From: Rhodobacterales bacterium | GTDB taxonomy: Bacteria; Pseudomonadota; Alphaproteobacteria; Rhodobacterales; Rhodobacteraceae | Length of the DNA: 64,000 bases | Assembly: GCA_021155205.1 (NCBI GenBank) | Contig: JAJNPS010000023.1 | Location: 1-64,000 of the forward strand | Reading direction: 5' to 3' | Shown here: positions 47,700 to 56,935 of the stretch, one piece after another | How positions within the stretch are numbered: the first letter of the stretch is position 1 | How the letters are laid out: every line of letters starts with the position of its first letter | Translations under genes and position numbers: made by a program | Notes under the pieces: generated by a model | Databases searched by the model: none | What the model was told of the DNA's origin: nothing | What the model saw: the letters and a program-made list of their open reading frames with translations, nothing else

Positions 47700-48299
47700 T
47701 CAGAACTGCAGGAACACGCGCGCCTTGACCGTGGTGGCGTCAAGATCAATGCCGCTGCCGTCAAAGTTGTTGAAGTTTTGTTTCAGCACTTCGCCACCAA
47801 CGCCCAGGCGGTCGGAAATCGCGTAGTCCATGCCGACGCCGCCGAAATACCCGGTGTCGGACAGCCCGACGCCACCTACCGTTGCGTTGGCCTGCGCGGC
47901 ACCCACGGTGCCGTAGACCAGCGCGCGACCGAATTCGTAGCCCGCCATCAACTTCAGGCGCGCCACGTCGTCCAGCGAGTTTGCGCCGCCAGAAAGATTG
48001 ATGTTCGACGCGTCGTAGTCTGCTTCGACCCCGGCAACCACGCTGCCAAAATCATAGCGATAGCCTGCAAGAACCCCCCCCAGCGCCCCGGAACCGTCAA
48101 GCGCCCCGCCCGTGCTGCCAACGTCGCCGTAGCCAAGCGCCGCACCGGCGTAAAACCCGCTCCAGTCAACCGAAGGCGCGGCGATCGCGACGGGGGCTGC
48201 CAACACGTCGGGCTCGGGCGCAGGTTCATTGATGCCACCCGCAAAGGCCGGCCCAACCGGACCAAGAAGGGCCAGAACCGCAATCATCTTTTTGTTCAT
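47700..48299 (-). CDS. Outer-membrane beta-barrel protein
   Basis: 199 residues. A signal peptide (MNKKMIAVLALLGPVGPAFA) is followed by a short Pro/Ala linker and alternating beta-strands (WSGFYAGAALGYGDVG, GGVLAGYRYDFGSVVAGVEADY, KARVFLQF). The C-terminal Phe is the usual insertion signal. This fits the Omp25/Omp31-like small porin family of alphaproteobacteria. Function unknown, probably surface structure. GGAGAAAAGACA is the ribosome site, and a hairpin lies in the leader. Confidence 0.9.
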   Translation of the reverse strand: MNKKMIAVLALLGPVGPAFAGGINEPAPEPDVLAAPVAIAAPSVDWSGFYAGAALGYGDVGSTGGALDGSGALGGVLAGYRYDFGSVVAGVEADYDASNINLSGGANSLDDVARLKLMAGYEFGRALVYGTVGAAQANATVGGVGLSDTGYFGGVGMDYAISDRLGVGGEVLKQNFNNFDGSGIDLDATTVKARVFLQF

Positions 48300-48322
48300 T
48301 GTCTTTTCTCCATTGGGAACTC

Positions 48323-48339
48323 CCCGCTGCCTCAGCGGG
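48323..48339 (-). promoter_or_regulatory. Leader hairpin of the outer-membrane protein mRNA
   Basis: CCCGCTG and CAGCGGG form a 7-bp stem with a three-base loop, 24 bp upstream of the start codon and clear of the ribosome site. It may stabilise the mRNA or be the target of a small RNA. Confidence 0.45.
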
Positions 48340-48537
48340 TACAGGGCTAAGTGTGGCGAAAATATTCGAAAGCCAACCCTATGGTTCCATACGAAATATT
48401 TCAGAACCGTTAGAAACGATCACGCGTGCAGCTTTGCGCCGATGCATCGGAGACAGTTGGCCATTTCTGGCCGACACGTATTCGTGACAGATATGTGATG
48501 GAACTTTTTGGGCAAAGCCGGATGCCTCTGCGCCGTC

Positions 48538-50346
48538 TCAGGCCCGTTCGGCCAAGGTCAGCCAGGTCTCTTCTGCCGCGGCAAGGGCGGCCTGACGCTC
48601 GACCAGGGCCTCGGATGCTCTGGCGAACTTGGCAGGTTCGCGCGTGAAAAGACCATCGGATGACAAAAGGTCGCTCAACTTTGCAATCTCGGCCTCGATG
48701 CGCGCGATCTGGCCCGGCAGTTCCTCCAGCTTTTTCTGCTCGGTAAAGCTGAGCGTGCTGCGTCGTGTCACGGCCGCGGGCTTCGCCGGGATCGCAGCCC
48801 TTGAAGCAGAGGGCGCGGCGGATGGCTGCGGCGACTGTGCCGGCCTTTGCCGCGCGTAATCCGACCAGCCGCCGGGATAGACGGTGACGCGCCCCTGCCC
48901 CTCCAGGGCGACAGTCTGCGATGCAACCCGGTCGATGAAATCGCGGTCGTGGCTGATCAGAAGGACCGTGCCGTCATAGCCATCCAGCACATCCTGCAAG
49001 AGATCCAGCGTCTCGACATCCAGATCGTTGGTCGGTTCGTCCAGGACCAGCAGGTTGGAAGGGCGCGCCATGATCCGGGCCAGCAAAAGCCGCGCCTTCT
49101 CGCCACCCGACAGGGACGAGACCGGCGCGCGGGCCTGCCGCTCGTCAAAGAGGAAATCCTTGAGATAGGCAATGACATGGCGCGGATTGCCCCGCACCAT
49201 CACCTGATCCGACGCGCCGCTGACCCGCAAGGCAGGATCCCCCGTCATGTTTTCCCACAGGCTTGCCGTCGGCACCAGGGCAGCGCGGTTCTGGTCCAGC
49301 ACGGCAATCTCCAGAGTGGTGCCTAGCCGTACAGTCCCGGCATCGACCGGCAACTGCTGCAAGAGGCAGCGCACCAGCGTCGTCTTGCCGATGCCGTTCG
49401 GACCGACAAAGGCCACCCGGTCGCCGCGCATCACGCGCAGGTCAAGCCCGCGGGCAATCTGCGTTTCGCCAAAGGATTTGGCGATGCCGCGCGCATCGAT
49501 CACCATCTTGCCCGACGTCGAACCGCTCTCCATGGTCAGTGCCGCCGTACCCTGACGGCGTATCTGCGCCGCGCGTTCGGCACGCAGGTCCGCCAGCGCC
49601 CGCACCCGGCCCTGATTGCGCTTGCGGCGCGCTGAAATCCCCTCCACCGCCCATTTCGCCTCGGCCTTGATCTTGCGGTCGAGCTTGTGCCGGGCGTCGT
49701 CCTCGGCCTCCCAGGTGTCATCGCGCCAGTCCTCGAAGCCCGCAAACCCGGACTCCCGCCGCCGCATCACGCCCCGGTCGATCCACAGGACAGACCGCGA
49801 CAGGGCCCGCAGGAATGCCCGGTCGTGGCTGATCAGTAGGAACGCGGACCGGGACTGCGACAGTTCGGCCTCCAGCCATTCGATCGCCTGGATGTCCAGA
49901 TGGTTGGTCGGCTCGTCCAGCAACATCACGTCCGGCTCTTCGGCCAACAGCTTGGCGAGCGCGGCGCGGCGCCGTTCGCCCCCGCTGGCCGAGGCGACGG
50001 ATGCGTCCATCCGCAGATGCAGGCCTTCGGCCACCATCGCGATGCGGTACTCCTCCCCGGGGGCAAGGCCGCTGGCCGCGAAATCCCCCAAGGTTGCAAA
50101 TCCCGACAGGTCGGGGTCTTGTTCCATGTAACCGACGCGGGTTCCGGGCGGGATCGTGATCTGGCCGCTGTCGGCCTCGACCCGGCCCGCCATCACCTTC
50201 ATCAGCGTGGACTTGCCCGATCCGTTGCGCCCGACCAGCGCCATCCGGTCGCCGGGCTGGACGACAAGATCGACGCCTTCAAAGACGGGGTTGCCGCCAA
50301 AGGTCAGGCGGATGTCGGAAAGCTGCAAAAGCGGTGCGCGGGCCAT
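48538..50346 (-). CDS. uup: Uup-type ABC-F ATPase
   Basis: 602 residues with two ATPase domains. The first has GRNGSGKST and LLDEPTNHLD, the second GPNGIGKTT and LVLDEPTNDLD, and both carry SGGE signatures. KWAVEGISARRKRNQGRVRAL is typical of Uup, and a C-terminal coiled coil (about 525-600) follows. ABC-F proteins act on ribosomes or, for Uup, on DNA and transposon stability, without membrane domains. The ATG at 50346 begins the conserved core. Confidence 0.92.
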   Translation of the reverse strand: MARAPLLQLSDIRLTFGGNPVFEGVDLVVQPGDRMALVGRNGSGKSTLMKVMAGRVEADSGQITIPPGTRVGYMEQDPDLSGFATLGDFAASGLAPGEEYRIAMVAEGLHLRMDASVASASGGERRRAALAKLLAEEPDVMLLDEPTNHLDIQAIEWLEAELSQSRSAFLLISHDRAFLRALSRSVLWIDRGVMRRRESGFAGFEDWRDDTWEAEDDARHKLDRKIKAEAKWAVEGISARRKRNQGRVRALADLRAERAAQIRRQGTAALTMESGSTSGKMVIDARGIAKSFGETQIARGLDLRVMRGDRVAFVGPNGIGKTTLVRCLLQQLPVDAGTVRLGTTLEIAVLDQNRAALVPTASLWENMTGDPALRVSGASDQVMVRGNPRHVIAYLKDFLFDERQARAPVSSLSGGEKARLLLARIMARPSNLLVLDEPTNDLDVETLDLLQDVLDGYDGTVLLISHDRDFIDRVASQTVALEGQGRVTVYPGGWSDYARQRPAQSPQPSAAPSASRAAIPAKPAAVTRRSTLSFTEQKKLEELPGQIARIEAEIAKLSDLLSSDGLFTREPAKFARASEALVERQAALAAAEETWLTLAERA

Positions 50347-50381
50347 GTCGGGGCCGCAGGTAAGGTGCCGTGCCGGAAAGG

Positions 50382-51155
50382 TCAATCACCGACAGGTTCG
50401 GCAAAGTCGATCACCGCCGCCAGCGCCCGCAAAGCCCGCGCGCGCCCGGCGGGGATCGCCGCGACCTCCAGCGCGGTAAAGACATGCAGTGTGCCCAGAT
50501 CCCGGTCGATGACGGCATGGTCACTGACCCATCCCCCCATGGCAAGATAGCCGCGCAACAGGGGCGGCATCGCGGCCCTGCCGGCGTCGGTCCCGGTCCC
50601 ACAGTCCGTCAGGTCAACGGTCTCCGCAGCCTTCCGGGCGGGCAACCAGGCCCGCGGTCCAAGATGATCTCCCGCAAGGTCCGCAAAGGCAGCATGGTGA
50701 ACGCGCGCCGAAATGCCTGCAAAGGACGAACAGCCGAACATCATCCCGACGCCGTGGCAGTCCACCAGCCGCGTCAGCGCCGCCCAGGCAAAGCGCAGCA
50801 CATCGGGATCGCGGCAGCCGGGGTGGATGCAAAAGCGCCCGACCTCCATCAGGGCACCGGAAAACCGGGCCAGCGCGGCAAGATCATAGTGCTGCGCGCT
50901 GTAGCTGCCCAGAACACCGCTGCCATCCGCCAGGACCAGCACGCGGCAACAGGCGGCGACATGGCCCGTCGCCGCATCCTCGATCAGCAGATGCTGCGCG
51001 CCCATATCATGCGGATCGGCGTCACTGCGCAGCGGATCGCCTGCACGAAAACACTGCTGCCGCACCGCCAGCGCCCGGTTGCGCCCGCGCGCGTCCTGCG
51101 TCAGGATCGCGCGATACCTTGCCCTTGTAACAACGTTCACGATCACTCCATCCAC
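50382..51155 (-). CDS. olsB: Ornithine N-acyltransferase-like GNAT protein (OlsB family)
   Basis: 257 residues. The GNAT fold with MEVGRFCIHPGCRDPDVLRFAW and GVGMMFGCSSFAG matches the OlsB (Acetyltransf_5) family, which makes lyso-ornithine lipid from ornithine and 3-hydroxyacyl-ACP. No olsA acyltransferase follows in the window. Several GTG codons (51155, 51146, 51140) could serve as start; AAGGTGGA favours 51146. The substrate assignment is by family. Confidence 0.82.
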   Translation of the reverse strand: MDGVIVNVVTRARYRAILTQDARGRNRALAVRQQCFRAGDPLRSDADPHDMGAQHLLIEDAATGHVAACCRVLVLADGSGVLGSYSAQHYDLAALARFSGALMEVGRFCIHPGCRDPDVLRFAWAALTRLVDCHGVGMMFGCSSFAGISARVHHAAFADLAGDHLGPRAWLPARKAAETVDLTDCGTGTDAGRAAMPPLLRGYLAMGGWVSDHAVIDRDLGTLHVFTALEVAAIPAGRARALRALAAVIDFAEPVGD

Positions 51156-51247
51156 CTTGGCGGCGGGGGCCGGTGCGCCTAATTCTGCGCAGGCGCCGTC
51201 CGCTGTGCAACACCGCAGATGGCGCGCATGTCAGAAAGGCCGCAACC

Positions 51248-51637
51248 ATGGAAAAAATCATCAAGTCGGACGCCGAATGGCGGGCACAGCTTTCGGATCT
51301 TGCCTACAAGGTCACGCGGCATCACGGCACCGAACGCGCCTTCACGCATGACAGTTTTCCCAAGGAGGCGGGCACCTTTACCTGCATCGGCTGTGGCGCA
51401 CCCCTGTTCGATCAGGCACATAAGTTCGACAGCGGGACCGGCTGGCCGTCATTCTGGGCGCCGCTCGATCCCGCCATGGTGGGCGAAAAAGAGGATCGCG
51501 GGTTCTTCATGCGCCGGACCGAGGTACACTGCAACCGCTGCGATGCGCATCTGGGCCATGTCTTTCCCGACGGCCCTGCCCCCACGGGTCTGCGCTATTG
51601 CATCAACGGCGTGGCGCTGGACTTCACCCCGGAATGA
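51248..51637 (+). CDS. msrB: Peptide methionine-(R)-S-oxide reductase
   Basis: 129 residues. Repairs oxidised methionine. Zinc-binding pairs CIGCG and CNRC, the substrate region SGTGWPSFW, HLGHVFPDGP and the catalytic Cys in RYCING are all present. No signal peptide, so cytoplasmic. Divergent from the OlsB-like gene and convergent with the BamE-like lipoprotein gene. Confidence 0.97.
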   Translation: MEKIIKSDAEWRAQLSDLAYKVTRHHGTERAFTHDSFPKEAGTFTCIGCGAPLFDQAHKFDSGTGWPSFWAPLDPAMVGEKEDRGFFMRRTEVHCNRCDAHLGHVFPDGPAPTGLRYCINGVALDFTPE

Positions 51638-51679
51638 CGATGAGAACGGCGTGACAGACCCTGTTGCCCAACCGCTGCG

Positions 51680-52192
51680 TCAGATGCCCGCCTCCTTGGC
51701 CGATATCTTGCCAAGGCTGCCCAAAAGCTGGCGGATGAACCCGATGCCCTTGATGTTGCTTTCCGTGACGCGGCGCGAGATCTGGACAACCTGACCGTCT
51801 GCCAGCCCGAAAGTCGCGATATTCTCGACCACGCCTGCAGCGTCAAAAGTGATCGCCAGCACCTGCCGGTCAATCTCCTGGGGTTCGCGGTAGCCCAGAT
51901 TCTTGAACCGGCTCTGCACGTAGAACCAGCCGACATCGTTCAAAAGACCCGACGTGCCGGGGCGCCCGACCTTCTGGGCAACCGTTTCGCGGGTGTCGAC
52001 GCCGACCTCGAGCAACGCCAGTTCGTCCGGCGCGGGCACATAGCCGTGATTGCGGTAGACGGGCGCACAGGCCACCAACACGGCAAGGCCAATGGCTGCA
52101 CAGGCCGCGCGGACCCGCTGCCGCCCACGCCCTTCGCTCCCCGTCGCCGGAGCTGGTCTGTCGACCTTTCCCGCCTGCGTCATCCTGGTCAT
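51680..52192 (-). CDS. bamE: BamE/OmlA-like outer-membrane lipoprotein
   Basis: 170 residues. The lipobox is LVAC with Cys42, followed by the SmpA/OmlA fold (LALLEVGVDTRETVAQKVGRPGTSGLLNDVGWFYVQSRF). It assists beta-barrel assembly as part of the BAM complex. The region before the signal helix is unusually long (about 28 residues), but AAGGGCGGGG just before the ATG at 52192 supports this start, and no later in-frame start precedes the lipobox helix. Confidence 0.88.
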   Translation of the reverse strand: MTRMTQAGKVDRPAPATGSEGRGRQRVRAACAAIGLAVLVACAPVYRNHGYVPAPDELALLEVGVDTRETVAQKVGRPGTSGLLNDVGWFYVQSRFKNLGYREPQEIDRQVLAITFDAAGVVENIATFGLADGQVVQISRRVTESNIKGIGFIRQLLGSLGKISAKEAGI

Positions 52193-52427
52193 CCCCGCCC
52201 TTTTTGCCGCCTGTCTCTTGAACCAAGAGCCAACCGCGCCCCGGCCCCTCGCCCGCCCTTGCATCTGCCGCCCATCCCTTGCTATCGGAAGTCCCCGCGC
52301 GTTGCGGTGGCGGTTTCCGTCCGGTCGGGATAACAGAAGCCTGTGCCGCAATTCAAGGAAGGAACGCGCGAGCCCACCGTGAAAGCGTGCAGGCTCTGCG
52401 TTCCGGCCCCGAAATACAGAGGTTCCC

Positions 52428-52997
52428 ATGCTCGGTCCCGGTTCTCCCCTGTCCCATCCCCTGCGCGTCACGCGCCTGTCGGCAAAGGTTCCGACGACGT
52501 TTGACCTGTCCCCCGACGCCGCCGCGCGCGCCGCCCTTGCCGCCGACCTTGGCATCAGCGCGATCGACGCGATGACCTTTCGCGGCACCCTGACACCGGT
52601 CGGTCGACGCGACTTCACGCTGGAGGCGGTGTTGGCCGCGCGGGTTGTGCAGCCTTGCGTGGTGACGCTTCAGCCGGTGACCACGACGCTGCGCGACACC
52701 GTGCTGCGCCGCTTTTCGCGCGATTACCGGGATCCCACCGGCGACGAGATGGAACTGGAGGACGACACGGTCGAGCCCCTGCCCGAGGTGATCGACATTG
52801 GCGCGGTCGCAACCGAGGCGCTGGCGCTGATGCTGCCGGAATATCCGCGCGCAAGGGGCGCCGTCTTTGCCACCGCCGATCTGTCAGACAATGACCAGGG
52901 TGACAACCTCGCCGACCGGCCGAAACCCTTTGCAGGACTGGCAGACCTGGCCACAAAACTCGCGCAAAAGGCACCCAAGGACGGCGAAAAGGGCTGA
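52428..52997 (+). CDS. yceD: YceD/DUF177 family protein
   Basis: 189 residues of the DUF177 family, known for its position before rpmF in bacteria and linked to 23S rRNA and ribosome accumulation. The conserved Cys in ARVVQPCVVTLQPV and the acidic EMELEDDTVEPLPEVIDIGAVATEALALMLPEYPRA stretch are typical. It starts the yceD-rpmF-plsX-fabH cluster and is divergent from the BamE-like gene across about 235 bp. Confidence 0.93.
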   Translation: MLGPGSPLSHPLRVTRLSAKVPTTFDLSPDAAARAALAADLGISAIDAMTFRGTLTPVGRRDFTLEAVLAARVVQPCVVTLQPVTTTLRDTVLRRFSRDYRDPTGDEMELEDDTVEPLPEVIDIGAVATEALALMLPEYPRARGAVFATADLSDNDQGDNLADRPKPFAGLADLATKLAQKAPKDGEKG

Positions 52998-53165
52998 CGA
53001 CGCACCGTCCCACAAAGGGGCTTGCGCCGCCAGCGAATCCGGGTATTTTCCGCGCCTCGTTCCGGCAGTGCCGCTGCGCTGGTCGTTTGTCCCGGTGCGC
53101 CGATGCAGGGCGTTGAAATGAAACGCAAAACAGGGGTCTGTCCCCTTCATGACCGAGGGTGAGAC

Positions 53166-53372
53166 ATGGCTGTCCCGCAGAACCGAACCACGAAATCCCG
53201 TCGCAACATGCGCCGCGCGCATGACGCGCTGGTGGCGGCGAACCCCAATGAATGCTCCAATTGCGGCGAGTTGAAGCGCCCGCACCATGTCTGCCCGTCT
53301 TGCGGCCATTATGACAGCCGCGAGGTTGTCGCTGTCGCCAAGGCCCTCGATCTGGACGACGACGCGGCGTAA
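53166..53372 (+). CDS. rpmF: Ribosomal protein L32
   Basis: 68 residues. MAVPQNRTTKSRRNMRRAHD is the canonical L32 start, followed by a zinc-binding Cys set (CSNCGELKRPHHVCPSCG). It lies 168 bp after yceD, a gap that may hold its own promoter, and 15 bp before plsX. Confidence 0.98.
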   Translation: MAVPQNRTTKSRRNMRRAHDALVAANPNECSNCGELKRPHHVCPSCGHYDSREVVAVAKALDLDDDAA

Positions 53373-53387
53373 CGTCGCCCGCGCGCC

Positions 53388-54509
53388 ATGACCAGCGCAG
53401 ACCAGCATCCGTCACTGACAGGCGCGGCGCGGCATATCATTTCCGTTGATGCGATGGGGGGCGACCGTGGCCCTGCGGCAGTGGTCGCGGGACTGGTCGA
53501 CTGCCTTGGCCGCCATCCGGGCCTGAACGTGATCCTGCATGGCGACGAGGTGGTGCTGACCCCCCTGCTGGCGCGGCAGGACGGTCTTGCCGGGCGCTGC
53601 GTCCTCGTCCATGCCCCGCGCGCGGTCGCGATGACCGACAAGCCCGCCCATGTCATGCGCCACGGCGAAGGCACCTCGATGTGGTCCTGCCTCGACAGCG
53701 TGCGGCGCGGTGACGCCAGTGCCGCCGTCTCGTGCGGCAATACCGGGGCCCTGATGGCGCTGAGCATGATCCGGCTGCGCCGCCTGCCCGGCGTCAACCG
53801 CCCGGCCATCGCCTGCCTGTGGCCCTCGCGCAATCCCGGCGGGTTCAACATGATGCTGGATGTCGGCGCCGACATCCGCGCCGAGGCCGATGACCTGGTC
53901 CAGTTCGCCGTCATGGGCGCGTCCTATGCGCGCAACGGGTTGAAGGTCGCGCGACCCCGGATCGGCCTGTTGAATGTCGGTATCGAAGAACACAAGGGCC
54001 GCGCGGAACTGAAACTGGCGCATGACCGGCTGGGCATGATCGCGGACGAGGCGGGCTTTGCCTTTGTCGGTTTTGTCGAAGGCGGCGACATCCCGTCCGA
54101 CCGCGTCGATGTAATCGTCACCGACGGCTTTACCGGCAATGTCGCGCTGAAAACCGGCGAGGGCACGGCGGGACTGATCGCCGATTTCCTGAAACAGGCC
54201 TTCAACGCAAGTCTGTTGTCGCGCTTTGCGGCGCTTTTGGCGCTCAACGCCTTGAAACGGCTGCAAACGCGGATCGACCCGCGCCGTGTCAATGGGGGCG
54301 TGTTTCTGGGACTGAACGGCACCGTCGTCAAATCCCATGGCAGCGCGGATGCCACCGGCGTGTCGGCGGCGGTCGCGCTTGCCTATCAGCTGTCGCAATC
54401 GGGATTTCAGGCGAACCTGGCCGCTCTTGTTGCATCTGCAGGACGCAGCGGGCAGGATGCAGATGCAGAACCGCGCATCCCCGGCGCAAGTAACGGAACG
54501 GCTGAATGA
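53388..54509 (+). CDS. plsX: Phosphate acyltransferase PlsX
   Basis: 373 residues. Converts acyl-ACP to acyl-phosphate for phosphatidic acid synthesis. SVDAMGGDRGP at the N-terminus, SCGNTGALMAL and VTDGFTGNVALKTGEG are diagnostic. Its stop overlaps the fabH start (ATGA), linking phospholipid and fatty-acid initiation. Confidence 0.97.
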   Translation: MTSADQHPSLTGAARHIISVDAMGGDRGPAAVVAGLVDCLGRHPGLNVILHGDEVVLTPLLARQDGLAGRCVLVHAPRAVAMTDKPAHVMRHGEGTSMWSCLDSVRRGDASAAVSCGNTGALMALSMIRLRRLPGVNRPAIACLWPSRNPGGFNMMLDVGADIRAEADDLVQFAVMGASYARNGLKVARPRIGLLNVGIEEHKGRAELKLAHDRLGMIADEAGFAFVGFVEGGDIPSDRVDVIVTDGFTGNVALKTGEGTAGLIADFLKQAFNASLLSRFAALLALNALKRLQTRIDPRRVNGGVFLGLNGTVVKSHGSADATGVSAAVALAYQLSQSGFQANLAALVASAGRSGQDADAEPRIPGASNGTAE

Positions 54510-55477
54510 CGATACGCGCCGTGGTCAAGGGCGTCGGGCACTACCTGCCCGCACGGGTGGTCCCGAATGCCGAACTGGAAACGTTTGTCGATACAACCGA
54601 CGAATGGATCAGGACGCGTTCGGGCATCGAGCGGCGCCATTTCGCGGCCGAGGGCGAAACGACATCGATGCTGGCGATCCATGCCGCAAGGGCGGCGCTT
54701 GGCGATGCGGGAATGGATGCAGGGCAGATCGACGCGATTGTCGTCGCGACCTCCACCCCGGATCTGACATTTCCGTCCGTCGCGACGATGGTGCAGGCGG
54801 GTCTCGGGATGACGGGCGGGTTTGCCTATGACGTTCAGGCGGTTTGCGCGGGCTTTGTCTTTGCGATGGCCAATGCGCAGGCCATGATCGTGTCGGGACA
54901 GGTGCGGACGGTGCTGGTGATCGGGGCAGAAACCTTCAGCCGCCTGATGGACTGGACCGACCGGGCCACCTGCGTCCTGTTCGGGGACGGCGCGGGTGCG
55001 GTGGTCCTGTCGGCCGAGAACGGTGCAGGCCAGTCCACCGACCGCGGCATCCTTGGCGTCGATCTGCATTCGGACGGACGTCACCGCCAGCTCTTGTATG
55101 TTGACGGCGGCACCTCGACCGGTACCACCGGGCATCTGCGCATGCAGGGCAAGGAAGTGTTCCGCCACGCGGTGGAGAAACTGGCCGCAACCGCCCATTC
55201 TGCCTTGGAAAAAGCAGACCTGACCCCGGATGATGTGACCTGGATCGTGCCGCATCAGGCCAATATCCGCATCATCGAGGGCACGGCCAAACGCATGCAG
55301 GTCGGGATGGAGCGCGTTGTCGTGACGGTGCAGGACCACGGCAATACCTCTGCCGCCTCGATCCCGCTGGCGCTGTCGGTCGGGCGTGCGCGTGGCCAGA
55401 TCAAACAGGGCGACCTGATCGTGACCGAGGCCATCGGCGGCGGCCTTGCCTGGGGATCGGTCGTTTTGCGCTGGTAA
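54506..55477 (+). CDS. fabH: Beta-ketoacyl-ACP synthase III
   Basis: 323 residues. Starts fatty-acid chains from acetyl-CoA and malonyl-ACP. The catalytic triad is Cys in QAVCAGF, His in VPHQANIRI and Asn in DHGNTSAAS. The full-length thiolase fold is intact. It overlaps plsX by 4 bp and is followed by ihfA across 87 bp. Confidence 0.98.
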   Translation: MTIRAVVKGVGHYLPARVVPNAELETFVDTTDEWIRTRSGIERRHFAAEGETTSMLAIHAARAALGDAGMDAGQIDAIVVATSTPDLTFPSVATMVQAGLGMTGGFAYDVQAVCAGFVFAMANAQAMIVSGQVRTVLVIGAETFSRLMDWTDRATCVLFGDGAGAVVLSAENGAGQSTDRGILGVDLHSDGRHRQLLYVDGGTSTGTTGHLRMQGKEVFRHAVEKLAATAHSALEKADLTPDDVTWIVPHQANIRIIEGTAKRMQVGMERVVVTVQDHGNTSAASIPLALSVGRARGQIKQGDLIVTEAIGGGLAWGSVVLRW

Positions 55478-55564
55478 GTACACTGCAAATGCGCTTCCCA
55501 AGCCATTGATATTGACAAAGCAATTCCAATCCGCGCATCTTGGCAAAAACCCCGGGGGGATGGA

Positions 55565-55867
55565 ATGAGCGAAAAGACACTGACACGCATGGATCTGAGC
55601 GAGGCCGTCTTTCGCGAGGTGGGCCTGAGCCGCAATGAATCCGCCGCTTTGGTGGAAAGCGTGCTGCAGCACATGTCGGATGCGCTGGCATCGGGCGAGT
55701 CCGTGAAAATCTCGTCTTTTGGCACATTTTCGGTGCGCGACAAGACGGCGAGGATTGGCCGCAACCCCAAGACCGGCGATGAGGTTCCGATCAGCCCCCG
55801 CCGTGTCCTGTCGTTCCGCCCGTCGCACCTGATGAAAGACCGCGTCGCCGCCGGCAAGAAACGCTAG
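55565..55867 (+). CDS. ihfA: Integration host factor subunit alpha
   Basis: 100 residues of the HU/IHF family. The DNA-wrapping arm has GRNPKTGDEVPISPRR, with the intercalating Pro, and the N-terminal EAVFREVGLSRNESAALVESVL forms the dimer core. GGGGGGA is the ribosome site. It bends DNA for promoters, replication and integration. Position between fabH and a MerR gene is the normal alphaproteobacterial order. Confidence 0.97.
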   Translation: MSEKTLTRMDLSEAVFREVGLSRNESAALVESVLQHMSDALASGESVKISSFGTFSVRDKTARIGRNPKTGDEVPISPRRVLSFRPSHLMKDRVAAGKKR

Positions 55868-55887
55868 GCGCCGAGGGGGGCGCAGGG

Positions 55888-56721
55888 ATGGACAAGTCAC
55901 CCGACGCCTTTCGCACCATCTCCGAGGTTGCCGATGTGCTGGACACGCCTGCGCATGTGCTGCGGTTCTGGGAAACCCGCTTTCCCCAGATCAAGCCGGT
56001 CAAGCGTGCGGGCGGGCGGCGATACTACCGCCCCTCGGACGTGGCCCTGCTGACAGGTATCAAGCGCCTTTTGCATGACGATGGCCTGACCATCCGAGGT
56101 GTGCAAAAAATCCTGCGCGAACAGGGCGTTCGGCATGTCGCGGGCCTTGGCGACGGGGATCATGACGCGCCGGGTACGCGGCATGATCCGTTCGCGATCA
56201 TCGACGATCCCGCGACTGATGATGCGCGGGACATGGTTGCGGCTGGCGACCATGATGCCCTGTGGCCGGATGCCGGGCTGCCGCCGCCGGATGACGATGG
56301 CACGCTGGTCCTGCGCACCGGGGCAAAGGCCGCAAGAGACGTTCCCGCCGACCCTGTGGTCGCCGAAGAAGGCACAGCGCAAGACCCGGCCGAGACCGAC
56401 ATGTCCACCCCGCGCGATCTTTTTCATGCGGCGGCGACACCGGCCGCCGGCGCCGCCCCGGCGGACCCGGATGATCTTTTGATTGCGGCTGTCCTGCAGA
56501 CAGCGGCCCCAAGCACAACGCGCGTCAACGACGGTTGGCGGTCCCTGCCTCTGGCGGCGGGTGAAGAGATGCCGATGGCCGCGCGGTTGCGCGCGCTGCC
56601 CCGCGGGGCGCTTTCCCCGCGGTCGGCGGCGATTGCCGCCTGGACCTTGCGTGCCCGCGACCTGACCCGGCGCATGCGGCAAGGCGGGTCTGGCGGCCAG
56701 GACGGATCGCCCTCGCCCTGA
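55888..56721 (+). CDS. MerR-family regulator
   Basis: 277 residues. A MerR helix-turn-helix with wing occupies about residues 9-80 (TISEVADVLDTPAHVLRFWETRFPQIKPVKRAGGRRYYRPSDVALL). The rest is acidic, Ala/Pro-rich and probably disordered, and no metal-binding Cys cluster is seen. It follows ihfA by 20 bp. The target is unknown; the conserved position after ihfA suggests co-regulation. Confidence 0.88.
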   Translation: MDKSPDAFRTISEVADVLDTPAHVLRFWETRFPQIKPVKRAGGRRYYRPSDVALLTGIKRLLHDDGLTIRGVQKILREQGVRHVAGLGDGDHDAPGTRHDPFAIIDDPATDDARDMVAAGDHDALWPDAGLPPPDDDGTLVLRTGAKAARDVPADPVVAEEGTAQDPAETDMSTPRDLFHAAATPAAGAAPADPDDLLIAAVLQTAAPSTTRVNDGWRSLPLAAGEEMPMAARLRALPRGALSPRSAAIAAWTLRARDLTRRMRQGGSGGQDGSPSP

Positions 56722-56772
56722 TGTGCTTTCAGGCTTGCCCCGGCCCCGAAAACGGGTATGAACGCGCATGTT

Positions 56773-56850
56773 CGGGCCGTAGCGCAGCCTGGTTAGCGCG
56801 TCCGTCTGGGGGGCGGGAGGTCGAGAGTTCGAATCTCTCCGGCCCGACCA
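56773..56850 (+). tRNA. tRNA-Pro (anticodon GGG)
   Basis: 78 nt with encoded CCA. Acceptor CGGGCCG pairs with CGGCCCG; D arm GCGC/GCGC; anticodon loop CTGGGGG gives GGG; the T arm contains GTTCGAATC. The anticodon stem includes G-U pairs. It follows the MerR gene, as in other Rhodobacterales. Confidence 0.95.
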
Positions 56851-56860
56851 TCGTGAAAAT

Positions 56861-56897
56861 CCGCCCGCCTGCCCCCAAGCAGCGCGGGCGGTTTCTT
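56861..56897 (+). terminator. tRNA-Pro terminator
   Basis: CCGCCCGC and GCGGGCGG form an 8-bp GC stem followed by TTTCTT, 10 bp after the tRNA 3' end. It is a convincing intrinsic terminator upstream of the dCTP deaminase gene. Confidence 0.8.
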
Positions 56898-56935
56898 GCC
56901 CGGCGGATGCCGCGCAAAGAAAAGGGGCTGGCACG

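Noticed and set aside
52998..53165. Possible small gene between yceD and rpmF
   Set aside because: Only very short frames without conserved features. It probably holds the rpmF promoter and leader.
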